Shown one piece after another: positions 54,019 to 63,500 of a stretch of 64,000 nucleotides of DNA. A program made the position numbers and the translations under genes. Source of the DNA: Parapedobacter sp964498395 (GTDB lineage: Bacteria; Bacteroidota; Bacteroidia; Sphingobacteriales; Sphingobacteriaceae); NCBI GenBank assembly GCA_964498395.1, contig CAZCHE010000003.1, forward strand, positions 248,001 through 312,000, read 5' to 3'. Within the stretch, counting starts at the first letter, position 1. Every line of letters starts with the position of its first letter. Below the pieces are notes generated by a model. It searched no databases and was not told where the DNA came from. It worked only from the letters and a program-made list of their open reading frames with translations.

Positions 54019-54936
54019 TTATTTCATATTGCTTAACAACACCTCATTACGGAACGGAATAGAAGCCTGTGCACCCAATTTGGTCACGGCAATGGAAGCT
54101 GCCCGGCAAGCGAATGATACAGCATCGGTCATTCCCTTACCCTCTGCGAGTGCCACGGCCAATGCCCCGTTGAATACATCTCCCGCGGCTGTGGTGTCTA
54201 TCGTTTCCACTTCTGGTGCCGGGATATGGTAAAACACTCCACCTTCTAGCAATGCGGCACCTTTCTTTCCCAAGGTAATGACCACGTGTTTCACCCCTTG
54301 GGCATGGATGCTTTCAGCTGCTTGTCGAGCACTCGGAATATCCGTGATCCGTATGCCGGAAAGCATTTCAGCTTCATTGACATTGGGCGTGATGATATCG
54401 ATCAGGCCAAATATACTGGGTACCAGTTCATTGGCCGGCGCGGGATTGAGTACCACCTGCATCCCTTTGTGCCGTGCAATACGGGCTGCGAACTCTACCG
54501 TACGCATCGGTATTTCCAATTGAATCAATAAAATCTTGCCCTCTGGATATTTATCTAACACGGTTTCCACATCCGCCGGTTCCAAATGGGCGTTGGCCCC
54601 CGGTGCGACGACGATGCTATTTTCACCCGACTCATCCACCGTAATCAACGCAATACCCGAAGGGCTATCAATGTCAGACAAGATGCCACCTGTATCCACC
54701 CCCTCCTCATCAAACAACTGCGACGACTGCTTGCCAAAAATATCATCACCAATCTTTCCAATGAACGTCACGTCACCACCCAGCCTAGCCACAGCCACCG
54801 CTTGGTTAGCTCCCTTGCCCCCGGGGTTCATGAAAAACGACCCCCCCAAAACGGTTTCCCCCGGTTGTGGAATATGGCTTGTTTTGACGACCATATCCAT
54901 ATTCATACTGCCTACTACGATGATTTTACTGCTCAT
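54019..54936 (-). CDS. rbsK: Ribokinase
   Basis: This 305-residue PfkB-family kinase has the ribokinase N-terminal signature VGSMNMDMVVKTSHIPQPGE, NPGGKGANQAVAVARLG (sugar-binding and PfkB motif 1) and DTTAAGDVFNGALAVALAEG (motif 2 with the catalytic Asp and anion hole). It phosphorylates D-ribose at O5 with ATP in the cytoplasm, giving ribose 5-phosphate for the pentose phosphate pathway. It is the first gene of the leftward operon, so it marks the substrate of the whole locus as ribose. The permease gene follows after 37 bp. A -7 motif lies at 54977-54984. Confidence 0.95.
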   Translation of the reverse strand: MSSKIIVVGSMNMDMVVKTSHIPQPGETVLGGSFFMNPGGKGANQAVAVARLGGDVTFIGKIGDDIFGKQSSQLFDEEGVDTGGILSDIDSPSGIALITVDESGENSIVVAPGANAHLEPADVETVLDKYPEGKILLIQLEIPMRTVEFAARIARHKGMQVVLNPAPANELVPSIFGLIDIITPNVNEAEMLSGIRITDIPSARQAAESIHAQGVKHVVITLGKKGAALLEGGVFYHIPAPEVETIDTTAAGDVFNGALAVALAEGKGMTDAVSFACRAASIAVTKLGAQASIPFRNEVLLSNMK

Positions 54937-54976
54937 ACAATTGGTTAAAAATGCGTACTTGGTTTATAACTGATGT

Positions 54977-55036
54977 CAAAAGTAACGGAGAAATTCAAAC
55001 ACAATAAGCCACTTTTTTATAATTTTATGAATTATA
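54977..55036. promoter_or_regulatory. Divergent regulatory region between rbsK and the unknown helical protein
   Basis: The minus strand has TACTTTTG (54984-54977), a perfect -7 element for the rbsK operon. At 55018-55036 lies an AT-rich inverted repeat TATAATT/AATTATA with a 5-bp centre, repeated partly just after, in a strongly AT-rich gap of 162 bp. It could be an operator serving both directions. Confidence 0.45.
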
Positions 55037-55098
55037 ATTATACAAAAATAAACACATATTAAATACAATAATCTGATATTTAGTTATATAAATAAAAT

Positions 55099-56583
55099 AT
55101 GTTATTATACGAATTGGACAAATTGGTTAAATCGCTATCAGGTTCTGAGAAAAAACACATCCAACTACATAGCGAGCAGTTGAAAGGAGATAAAGACTAT
55201 ATCGTTTTATACCAACTGATGTTAGATGAGAAAAACAGTGACACGACTTCTTGGCAACAGCAGTTTAAAGAACTGCATCCGTCTAAATCACTGGAAAACA
55301 CGGCCGCTTATCTCTATAAAATCGTGACCGACTTATTGGTCGAAATCCGTATCGATCAAGATACTTGGTACCAACAGTATCATCACCTAATGAAAGCCCG
55401 CCTCTGTTTCGAGCGTTCCATTCCATCGCGCGCATTTAAGGAACTCCGCAAGGCTTCTAAATTGGCGGCCGCCAACCAACACCATGCGGTAAGCTACCAA
55501 GCCGCGCGGATGGAACTCACCGCTTTGGCAGATCTCGGCTTCCCCGGACTCGACGAACAGCAGCTTGTAGACAAGCAAATGAAGGCAAAACGCACGTTGC
55601 AATCGCTCCGGCAAATCCAAGAGCACTATTCGCTTTACGAGTTGCTCAGTCACCGGTTTACCAAAGGGAAAGTCAACAAAAACGCTCAACAAAGCAAGCA
55701 AGTCAATGACCTCATATTAAGTGAACTCAGTTTGTCTACGCGGGGCAGCCAGTACCAATTCGAACCCCAGCGTCTCCATCTGCTCTTCCAGTCATTTTTC
55801 TTCATCCATACCGGCGAATACCACTCGGCGTTGCGAATATTTGATGAACTGACGAAACTCATCGAGGCCAATGAATCCATGTGGGATTATCCGCCTTACG
55901 ATTACCTTTCGGCCCTTGATGGGATATTAGACAGCCTGCGAAGTATTGGGTATTATCAGGAAATGGCATCTTTCATCGACAAAACCATCACCCTTTCTGA
56001 GCACCCCTATCCAGAACACTTTAAAAGTTTAGCACTATTGACGGCGAATGTATACCAATTGAATCGGTTCGTAGGCCAAGGGGAATCAAGCAAAGCCAAA
56101 CAGTTCATCGAATCGCTGAAACACAACAACTTTCATCCCGGAAACCTTAAGGGCCACGAAAAACAGCTGGAACTACTCTATTTCCAAGGACTTGTCCACT
56201 TCCTGCTGGATCAATGGCACCAAGCCAAATCGTACCTCAGCCAACTGCAACTGACCAATAACCCAAATACGACTTTCCCGGTATACCGCGTGGGCCGACT
56301 GCTGCACATCCTGCTTTGTTACGAACTCGACGACCTGGACTATCTCGACTATGAGATCCGCTCACACAAACGAGCATTTAGCAAACGGGGCAAAGCCTAT
56401 AAAACCGAGAAACTATTGTTTAATATCATCATGACCGATCCAAAACGCAGGGGTAATGCCTGGAAAGCGAAAAAAAGAATTGAAATCGAAAAAAAACTAC
56501 GTGAAATCAAATCTGACAAACGCGAACTGGATGTGTTGAAATTTTTTGACTTCGGGCAATGGGCCCTTAAAAAGCATGCGTAG
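55099..56583 (+). CDS. Helical-repeat protein of unknown function, divergent from the ribose locus
   Basis: This 494-residue cytoplasmic protein has no signal peptide or membrane span. It is almost all alpha-helical and rich in Leu, Gln, His and Lys. Helix pairs such as LLFQSFFFIHTGEYHSALRIFDELTKLIE and LELLYFQGLVHFLLDQWHQAKSYLSQLQ resemble TPR units. The C-terminus is very basic and Lys/Arg-rich (KRRGNAWKAKKRIEIEKKLR). I do not recognise a named family or helix-turn-helix. It is divergently transcribed from rbsK across a 162-bp AT-rich gap, a position often held by the regulator of such a locus. Regulator is therefore an inference from position only. A strong hairpin follows. Confidence 0.7.
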   Translation: MLLYELDKLVKSLSGSEKKHIQLHSEQLKGDKDYIVLYQLMLDEKNSDTTSWQQQFKELHPSKSLENTAAYLYKIVTDLLVEIRIDQDTWYQQYHHLMKARLCFERSIPSRAFKELRKASKLAAANQHHAVSYQAARMELTALADLGFPGLDEQQLVDKQMKAKRTLQSLRQIQEHYSLYELLSHRFTKGKVNKNAQQSKQVNDLILSELSLSTRGSQYQFEPQRLHLLFQSFFFIHTGEYHSALRIFDELTKLIEANESMWDYPPYDYLSALDGILDSLRSIGYYQEMASFIDKTITLSEHPYPEHFKSLALLTANVYQLNRFVGQGESSKAKQFIESLKHNNFHPGNLKGHEKQLELLYFQGLVHFLLDQWHQAKSYLSQLQLTNNPNTTFPVYRVGRLLHILLCYELDDLDYLDYEIRSHKRAFSKRGKAYKTEKLLFNIIMTDPKRRGNAWKAKKRIEIEKKLREIKSDKRELDVLKFFDFGQWALKKHA

Positions 56584-56598
56584 TATCAGCGTCATAAA

Positions 56599-56631
56599 GA
56601 AGCCCCGGCCACCTGTGGTGGCCGGGGCTTC
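56599..56631. terminator. GC-rich hairpin between converging genes
   Basis: Perfect 15-bp arms 56599-56613 and 56617-56631 surround a 3-nt loop. The stem is very GC-rich (GCCCCGGCCACC). It lies 15 bp after the helical protein's stop and before the end of the leftward DUF4142 gene. There is no T tract on either side, so it is terminator-like but not classic. Confidence 0.6.
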
Positions 56632-56664
56632 CGGTTAACTCCATTTATCCAATGTAATCCTGTA

Positions 56665-57270
56665 TCAGGGCACGATCACCGGTGCATTCTCTGGATCAAT
56701 CACCGGTATTATGGCATCACGTAATGCCTTGGCATGTTCGTGGTGCCTCTCCAATTCAGGAAGCCTTTCCACGGCAAAAGCCCGCACATCCGGATGTTGT
56801 GCATCATCGGCAGCATCCTCGAATAATGATACCACTTTGCCATGTTCTTCCGTCATCAACGCGATGTAGGTACGGTCAAAGTCGGCCCCCGATTTCTCCA
56901 TTAAGATGCGTTGGTTTTCCAACTGATCCTCACTGACCACGGGGGGCAGTGTGATGTTATGCCTATCAGCCAGTGTTTCCAGCTCTTCGTGGATTTTTTG
57001 GTGCTCTTCCACAATCATCCCGGCCAATTCCTTAATGCGTTCGTCATTAGCATTTTCCAATGCCATTTGCGCCAGTTGGATTTCGGCCAGTCCGGCATCA
57101 GCCGCTCTTACGGCGAATTCGGCATCTTCTTCATTCACCATTGCCGTCGAATCATTCACCCCTTGGGCGATGTCGATACTATCGCTGGCCGATTGCCGGC
57201 CACTATTGTTACAGGCCATCAAGCAGGCGCCAGCGAATAGGGCTATTAACAAAACTTGCACAGTTCTCAT
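56665..57270 (-). CDS. DUF4142-domain lipoprotein
   Basis: I choose ATG 57270 (201 residues, MRTVQVLL) over a GTG two codons upstream. The signal has a lipobox-like LFAGAC or LMAC. The mature part is a ferritin-like four-helix DUF4142 domain with FAVRAADAGLAEIQLAQMALENA, KELAGMIVEEHQKIHEEL, DFDRTYIALMTEEHGKVVSLFEDAA and ERLPELERHHEHAKAL; the His/Glu positions could bind metal. DUF4142 proteins are periplasmic or surface lipoproteins often linked to stress; their activity is not known. It is a single-gene unit with TAAATTTG (a perfect TAnnTTTG) on the minus strand at 57333-57326 as a candidate -7 box. Confidence 0.88.
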   Translation of the reverse strand: MRTVQVLLIALFAGACLMACNNSGRQSASDSIDIAQGVNDSTAMVNEEDAEFAVRAADAGLAEIQLAQMALENANDERIKELAGMIVEEHQKIHEELETLADRHNITLPPVVSEDQLENQRILMEKSGADFDRTYIALMTEEHGKVVSLFEDAADDAQHPDVRAFAVERLPELERHHEHAKALRDAIIPVIDPENAPVIVP

Positions 57271-57491
57271 AATCACTCCTCTTTTGGTTACTTTCCCTAA
57301 AACTGTCCATATATTGCGCCATCGGCAAATTTATGACTTCGAAACACCCTTATGGAGCCTTTCGGTGTTTCCTGTATATTGAAGTTGTATAGATAGATGC
57401 GCCTTCTGTGTAGAAAGCACCACACCTTTTTGCATGCCAAACCACTATGGTGCACGCCTGGCCGCCGGGTATTGGTATGCGAACATTCGTA

Positions 57492-59429
57492 TCACTCGTC
57501 ATTTTCACCAATCACAAAAAACTCGACTCGTCTATTGAATTCATGCTCTTCTTCACTGCATTCCACGCCCTTTTCACAGTGATTGGCCAGTTTCGTGAAG
57601 CCGTAGCCCTTAGCAACCAGTCGGCTTGGGTTAATACCCCTCGAAACCAAATATTCAATGGCAGAGTCAGCCCTTCTTTGCGACAACTTGATGTTGTAGT
57701 CGTGCGTTCCCCTCGAATCGGTGTGTGCACTTAACTCGATACGTATATCAGGGTCGCTGTTTAGGAAAGCCAGTATCTTATCTAATTCTAACGCCGCATC
57801 AGGTCGGATATCAGACTTATCAAAATCGAAATAGATATTCCGGAGCACCACGACCTCCTTAACCTCAACGGGTTGCAGGAAGACATCTTTGACAATCGTG
57901 GTGGTACTATCTATCCCTTTGGTGCTAAATTTTACTAGGGCAGCCTCCTTAAATCCGGTTTGTTCAGCCGCCAATTCGTAATCGGTTTCCTCCGCCAAAT
58001 TGAACCTGAACTTGCCATCCGCACCTGCATTAAGTATGACTGCATTGACTTCATCGCCGACCGGGGTAAGCGTCACCCTAGCGCCGGATATTGGTAATTC
58101 GGTCCTCGCATTATACACACCTCCCGATAAATCAAGCTGTATAACCTTGTTTAGGTTAAACCAATAAATATCATCAGCCCCTACTCCGCCGCTTCTATTG
58201 GAAGCGAAATAGCCCTCCAATTCTTTATCGAAACGAATGGAAAAGTCATCATATGGAGAATTGAATGGATAACCCAAGTTGACGGCATGTTGGCGTACCC
58301 CATCTCTCTCCAAACGATAGACGTCCAATCCGCCCATACCGAGATGCCCATCGGAAGAAAAGTAGAAATTCCCGTCATTATCGATCGTGGGAAAACGCTC
58401 GTCACCCGGCGTATTGACGATGTCTCCCATATTGATTGCATCCCCCCATGACCCATCGGGTTGCCGGATTACATAATAAATATCCGTTTTCCCTTGCCCT
58501 CCGGGCATATCTGACGTAAAATACAAGGTATCGCCCGAGGCACTCAAAAAAGGATCACCTACCGACCACTGCGTGATGTTGTTGTAGCGAAAAGGCACCG
58601 CATTCACCCCCCAGTTCGCCGCATCAAGGGAGTTGGAAAAGATCTCAATATTGACCGTCACATCCTTTCCAGCTTTTTTTCGCTCTTGTCGATCCGGTTG
58701 GCGCGTCACGGCGAAGTACACTTCATTGCGTTTGGTCGAAAAGGTAGCCGGGCCAAAGTGATTGGCACCATCTCCCCAAGTAGCATCGACTGTTCCCACA
58801 GCCTGCTCACTGGCGACATACATCGATAAATACGGGTTCCCGGTCCACCCATAGATAGCATCCGGATGGGAAGCTCCACCAAATCGGTCAGAGGCAAAAT
58901 AAAGGCCTTTCGGTCCCAGCGTAGCACCAAATTCGGCCTGGGCGCTGTTCAGTCGCTTTTCATTCTTTACTTCAAGTGACTTTATTGGGTTTTCCAACCA
59001 TACGACGGCAGAGTCACAAGATGCATATAACACGTCAAGGTCCGCTGCCGAAATCCCACCATCGCCTTTCGATGCAACACGTTGGTATTGGGCCTTCGCT
59101 TCCCTAAATTTGGAGTTATTACGGAGCACATGCCCGTATTGCAGGATATGTGCCGTCTTCGCCTCATCATGGTTAGCCAGTCTTGCATACCAAGTTTCCG
59201 CCTCGCGGTAATTACGAATGTTGAAATAGGATTCGGCGAGCTTCGCCGCTGTTCTGATATCCGCCTTTGATTCATATGCACGCTGGTACAATTCGATCGC
59301 TTTGATAAAATTGAACGAGTCAAATTCGCGATCGGCTGACCTCAACAGGGAGTATTGTGCCTGAATCGGAGATATTGCCAACAGGCAAAACACAAAAATC
59401 AAATGGATCTTATAGTTGAAATTTTTCAT
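57492..59429 (-). CDS. OmpA-family protein with PD40 propeller
   Basis: This 645-residue protein has a signal peptide ending near PIQAQ. A TPR-like helical part (about residues 25-140) precedes a WD40-like PD40 propeller (about 170-410) with FYFASDR, DTLYFTSDMPGGQGKTDIYY and NFYFSSDGHLGMGGLDVY repeats. A carboxypeptidase-regulatory-like domain (about 425-500) follows. The C-terminal OmpA domain (about 530-640) carries IYFDFDKSDIRPDA and AHTDSRGTHDYN, which bind peptidoglycan. Proteins of this layout accompany PorP/SprF in type IX secretion gene sets and are thought to tie the surface complex to the cell wall. It is the last gene of the adhesin-PorP-OmpA unit, 53 bp after the PorP gene. Confidence 0.93.
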   Translation of the reverse strand: MKNFNYKIHLIFVFCLLAISPIQAQYSLLRSADREFDSFNFIKAIELYQRAYESKADIRTAAKLAESYFNIRNYREAETWYARLANHDEAKTAHILQYGHVLRNNSKFREAKAQYQRVASKGDGGISAADLDVLYASCDSAVVWLENPIKSLEVKNEKRLNSAQAEFGATLGPKGLYFASDRFGGASHPDAIYGWTGNPYLSMYVASEQAVGTVDATWGDGANHFGPATFSTKRNEVYFAVTRQPDRQERKKAGKDVTVNIEIFSNSLDAANWGVNAVPFRYNNITQWSVGDPFLSASGDTLYFTSDMPGGQGKTDIYYVIRQPDGSWGDAINMGDIVNTPGDERFPTIDNDGNFYFSSDGHLGMGGLDVYRLERDGVRQHAVNLGYPFNSPYDDFSIRFDKELEGYFASNRSGGVGADDIYWFNLNKVIQLDLSGGVYNARTELPISGARVTLTPVGDEVNAVILNAGADGKFRFNLAEETDYELAAEQTGFKEAALVKFSTKGIDSTTTIVKDVFLQPVEVKEVVVLRNIYFDFDKSDIRPDAALELDKILAFLNSDPDIRIELSAHTDSRGTHDYNIKLSQRRADSAIEYLVSRGINPSRLVAKGYGFTKLANHCEKGVECSEEEHEFNRRVEFFVIGENDE

Positions 59430-59482
59430 AAGTCGGTATTATTTTAGAACGTTTCAGCATACGTTAACATGTCATCGGAAAT

Positions 59483-60445
59483 TTAGAAATAACGTGGGGT
59501 GCGCACGCGTTGCGTCCCTTTGGTAAGCGAATAACCCAACGAAATCTCGTGGGTACCTCCTACCTGGTTACTTATCCTGTTAAGCGCGTAATCAAACGAA
59601 TAACCAACCCGAAGTTGCCCCGCAGCTACAAACTCGGCCAGTGCAATGATGGAATTCGGTCGTCTTAGATCGTCAGCCAAACGATTGCCACTTGAAAGCG
59701 CCGTGCGGTACGATACACCCACCGTAAATTGCTCCGCGAAAATGACCGCCGCGTTTAAGTCAGTTGTCCACCCCCTCGTCGCTGCATTGTTCGCATTCTT
59801 CACCAAGAAAGACGGTTTGAACAGGATATCATTGGTAAATGGAATGATACCTCCTGCATTGATATAATACTGTGTTATGGGCGGTATACGGGTACTTCCA
59901 TTGCGCTCGTTAAATACCAAACGGGAAATCAGGTTATCTACCCCGACACCGGCAAAGAACGTATTGTTGGAATAATGAATACCGAACCGAGCGTCTGGCA
60001 AGAATGAATTTTCAATATTCACTGCTTCGGGATCTTGGGTTCTGGCCGCACCGTTGTCAAACCCTGAATGGATGACGCCAAGCCCCAGTCCGAAGGATAG
60101 GCGATCTTCAGGATCCCATCCTACCCGCAGACGATATGCATAGTTAGCGTACGCATAAATACGTTTCTCCAATCCTACACGATCACTCATGATATTGAGG
60201 CCCAGCCCTACATTGTCACTAGCGGCACGCATATCGGCAGCCAGCGCCAGCGTGCGGGGCCCTTCAGGCATCCCTGTCCACTGTGAGCGGTAATAGGTAT
60301 GGAAATTCACCGGCCCCCGATATCCTGCATAGGCAGGGTTGATATACAATCCATTGAACATATATTGGCTATATTGGGCTACCTGCTGTGCAAAAACGGG
60401 AGCAGTGAAGGTGATCATCAGCAATAGGAACAAATACTTCTTCAT
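59483..60445 (-). CDS. PorP/SprF-family type IX secretion outer membrane protein
   Basis: This 320-residue beta-barrel protein has a signal peptide ending PVFAQQ. The family start follows it (QYSQYMFNGLYINPAYAG), then the FHTYYRSQWTGMPEGP strand and a barrel ending in GTHEISLGYSL. PorP/SprF proteins assist the surface localisation of specific type IX cargo, especially those with a type B C-terminal signal. The gene lies directly after a very large adhesin with such a signal, separated by 85 bp with a hairpin, and before an OmpA-family protein. This three-gene order is a repeated theme in Bacteroidota and supports a dedicated export role for this adhesin. Confidence 0.95.
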   Translation of the reverse strand: MKKYLFLLLMITFTAPVFAQQVAQYSQYMFNGLYINPAYAGYRGPVNFHTYYRSQWTGMPEGPRTLALAADMRAASDNVGLGLNIMSDRVGLEKRIYAYANYAYRLRVGWDPEDRLSFGLGLGVIHSGFDNGAARTQDPEAVNIENSFLPDARFGIHYSNNTFFAGVGVDNLISRLVFNERNGSTRIPPITQYYINAGGIIPFTNDILFKPSFLVKNANNAATRGWTTDLNAAVIFAEQFTVGVSYRTALSSGNRLADDLRRPNSIIALAEFVAAGQLRVGYSFDYALNRISNQVGGTHEISLGYSLTKGTQRVRTPRYF

Positions 60446-60493
60446 GTCTTTATCTTTTATGGATGTTGGTCAAATCAGCTTTGCTTAATAATA

Positions 60494-60522
60494 ACCTGCC
60501 AGAACCTCGCGCCCTGGCAGGT
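60494..60522 (-). terminator. Hairpin between the adhesin and PorP genes
   Basis: Perfect 9-bp arms 60494-60502 and 60514-60522 (ACCTGCCAG/CTGGCAGGT) enclose an 11-nt loop. On the minus strand the stem is followed by TATTATTAA. It may attenuate transcription after the adhesin gene or protect its 3' end while allowing read-through to PorP. Confidence 0.5.
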
Positions 60523-60530
60523 CATCGTTT

Positions 60531-63500
60531 CTAACGGTTCGTTACACGTATGATAGCGATCGCACCTTTATACGTTTGCCATTCGCCGTTGCCATTGCGT
60601 ACACGCAATATGTAATAATAGGTGCCTTCACCGAGTGTTCCACCATCCCAGTCATTGTTGTAATTTGCACTCTTATAAACTTGGTTGCCCCAGCGATTGA
60701 GCACCAGCAATTCCCGATGCTGGTACTGCAAGAGGTTCTTGATAACGAATTGGTCGTTCAACCCATCACCGTTAGGAGTAAATAAGTTGGGTATGACCAG
60801 CGTTGCATCCACTGGAATCGGGCCCGCCACGTCTTCGTCGTCGGGATCGTCGGCATTGGGATCCTTTCCTGGTGCCCAAACCGCAATACCATTGGTAATC
60901 GTTCCGCTCGCTGTTGAAGCCACATCTGCTGTTATACGCACCACGATGTTACTACCTACGGCAATCTCACCCGTAGTGGTCACCGTCGCCTCGTTTCCAT
61001 TGCCACTGATGGTAGCTGCGCCCGAAAGAATCTCGTAGCCCGTAATGGTCACTCCTGCTCCAGGGCGTTCTTCCAACGCAATGGTAGCACCCCCACCGAT
61101 CGGAAGCGGCCCGTTGTTGGTCACCGTTACGGTAAACGTGGTGGACTGTCCAGCGGTCACGAGCGACTGGTCGCCAACTTTCTCAATGCTCAATGTGTGC
61201 GGTGCGTCAACCGGTATTTCGGGGGTCTGATCTACATCGTCTTCTTCGTCGGTATCAGGATCCTTATCCGGTGCCCAGACGGCGATGCCGTTAGTGATGG
61301 TTCCGCCTGCAGCAGCCGTTATATCAGCACTAACAATCAGCGTAATGGTTCCTCCATTCGCCATCGATGCCGTTGTAGTAAGCGTAGCGTTGTTGCCTGA
61401 ACCGGAGACAGTAGCGTTTCCTGAAGTCACTTCATACCCCGTGATGGTCACGCCTGCGCTTGGTCGCTCTTCGAGGCTGATCACTCCGCCACTGGCGATA
61501 GTGGAAGGCCCGTTATTGGTCACTGTTACGGTAAACGTGGTACTTCCACCCGAAATCACACGCGCATCGTCGGCAACTTTGGTGATGCTGAGCAGATAGC
61601 TCGGATCAACCGGTATTTCAGGGGTGTCGTCTTCGTCGTCCGGATCTTCGGTTTCCGGATCCTTATCTGGCCCCCACACGCTGATACCATTGGTGATGGT
61701 TTCTGGTGCGTCTGCGTCTATATCAGCGGTCACTTTTACGATAATGGTAGCGCCTACAGCGATGGCTTCACTCGTAGTCACCGTCGCCGTATTACCTGTT
61801 CCAGCTGTCGTGCCATTGCCGGAAGTCACCTCGTACCCGGTCACGGTAACACCTTCACTTGGACGTTCGGTCAGACTGATCACTTCGCCATTGGCGATGA
61901 CTGCCGGGCCATTATTGGTGATGGTCAGTGTAAAGCTGGTGCTTCCACCGGCGACCACGCGATCATCGTCAGCTGCTTTCGTGATGCTCAGTATAGCCTC
62001 GCGGTCCACTGGTATCGGTGGCGTGTCGTCTTCATCATCTTCCGGATCGGTCTCCGGATCCTTGTCAGGCCCCCAAACCGTGATACCATTGGTGATGGTT
62101 TCCGGTGCATCCACGTCAATATCTGCCGATACGCTTAACACGATGGCACCACCCACTGCTACCTGGCCCGTTGTTGTCAATACAGCTGTATTGTCGTTAG
62201 CCGTAATGGTCGCCGCACCGGCAGTGATTTCGTAATTCGTAATGGTCACCCCATCACCCGGCCGTTCCGTCAAGTTAATCGTTTTGCCAATATCAATAAC
62301 CGAAGGCCCATTATTGGTCACTGTTATCGTAAAGGTGGTGCTTTCACCCGCTTTCACCCGTGCCTCATCAGCAACTTTGGTAATGCTCAGATTTGATTCG
62401 CGATCTACCGGAATCGGTGGTGTATCGTCATCATCATCTTTCGGATCGGTTTCCGGATCCTTATCTGGCCCCCAGACGTCTATACCGTTCGTAATGGTTG
62501 CAGGAGCATCCGCATCGACGTCTGCGGTTACCGTGATGGTAATGGTACCGCCCGTGGCAATAGCCTCGCTTGCAGTGATCGCAGCGGTATTGCCATTGCC
62601 ATCAATCGTTCCGTTGCCCGAGGTCACTGCATAACCAGTGATGGTCAATCCATTGCTCGGCCGCTCACCTAATTGGATCACATCACCGCTTTGAATAGCA
62701 CCCGGTCCTTCATTAGTAATGGTCAGTGTAAAACTGATGCTTTCGCCCGCGGTAGCGCGGTCGGCATCCGCGGTCTTGCTTATGGACAGTAACACCGCAC
62801 AATCGTTAATCACTGGGGTTACGGCTAACCGTTCTGCACTTTCACAATCATCGCCGGTTTGGGTAGCGTAATACGTCACACCGTCTTCCAGCAGCGTTGT
62901 GCCCGGCAATACGTCAGTCGATGCCGCAGATGCATACCATTTGATATCGGTACCTACCACCTGCAAGTCCGCTAACGTCATGTTGTCGGTCGCACAGAAT
63001 TCAGGGGATGCGTTATCTGTCGTTGGCGCAGGAGTTCCAGTGATGGCCACCGTCACCTCCGTGCGGTCAACGCTCTCGCAATTGTCACCCACTTGGGCCG
63101 CGTAATAAGTGCCTGCTACCAGTGCTGCGTCGGCAGCCAGTGGCGTGCCACCCGCGGCCGCACTGTACCAAATTACCTCACCATCGGCTCCGGTCGTATT
63201 CAGGTCAGCCACCGTACCACCATCGATCTCGCAGAATGTCTGCTCCAATTCCTCAAGCGCAGGCGCGGGGGTTTCGGTGATCGTCACCGCCACTTCCGTA
63301 CGGTCAACGCTCTCGCAATTGTCTCCCACTTGGGCCGCGTAATATACGCCCGTGGTCAGGGCGGCATCCAAAGCCAGTGGCGTGCCGCCCGTGGCCGCAC
63401 TGTACCAAATTACCTCACCATCGACACCGGCCGTATTCAGGTCAGCCACGGTAGCGCCATCGGTCTCGCAGAATGTCTGCTCCAATTCCTCAAGCGCAGG

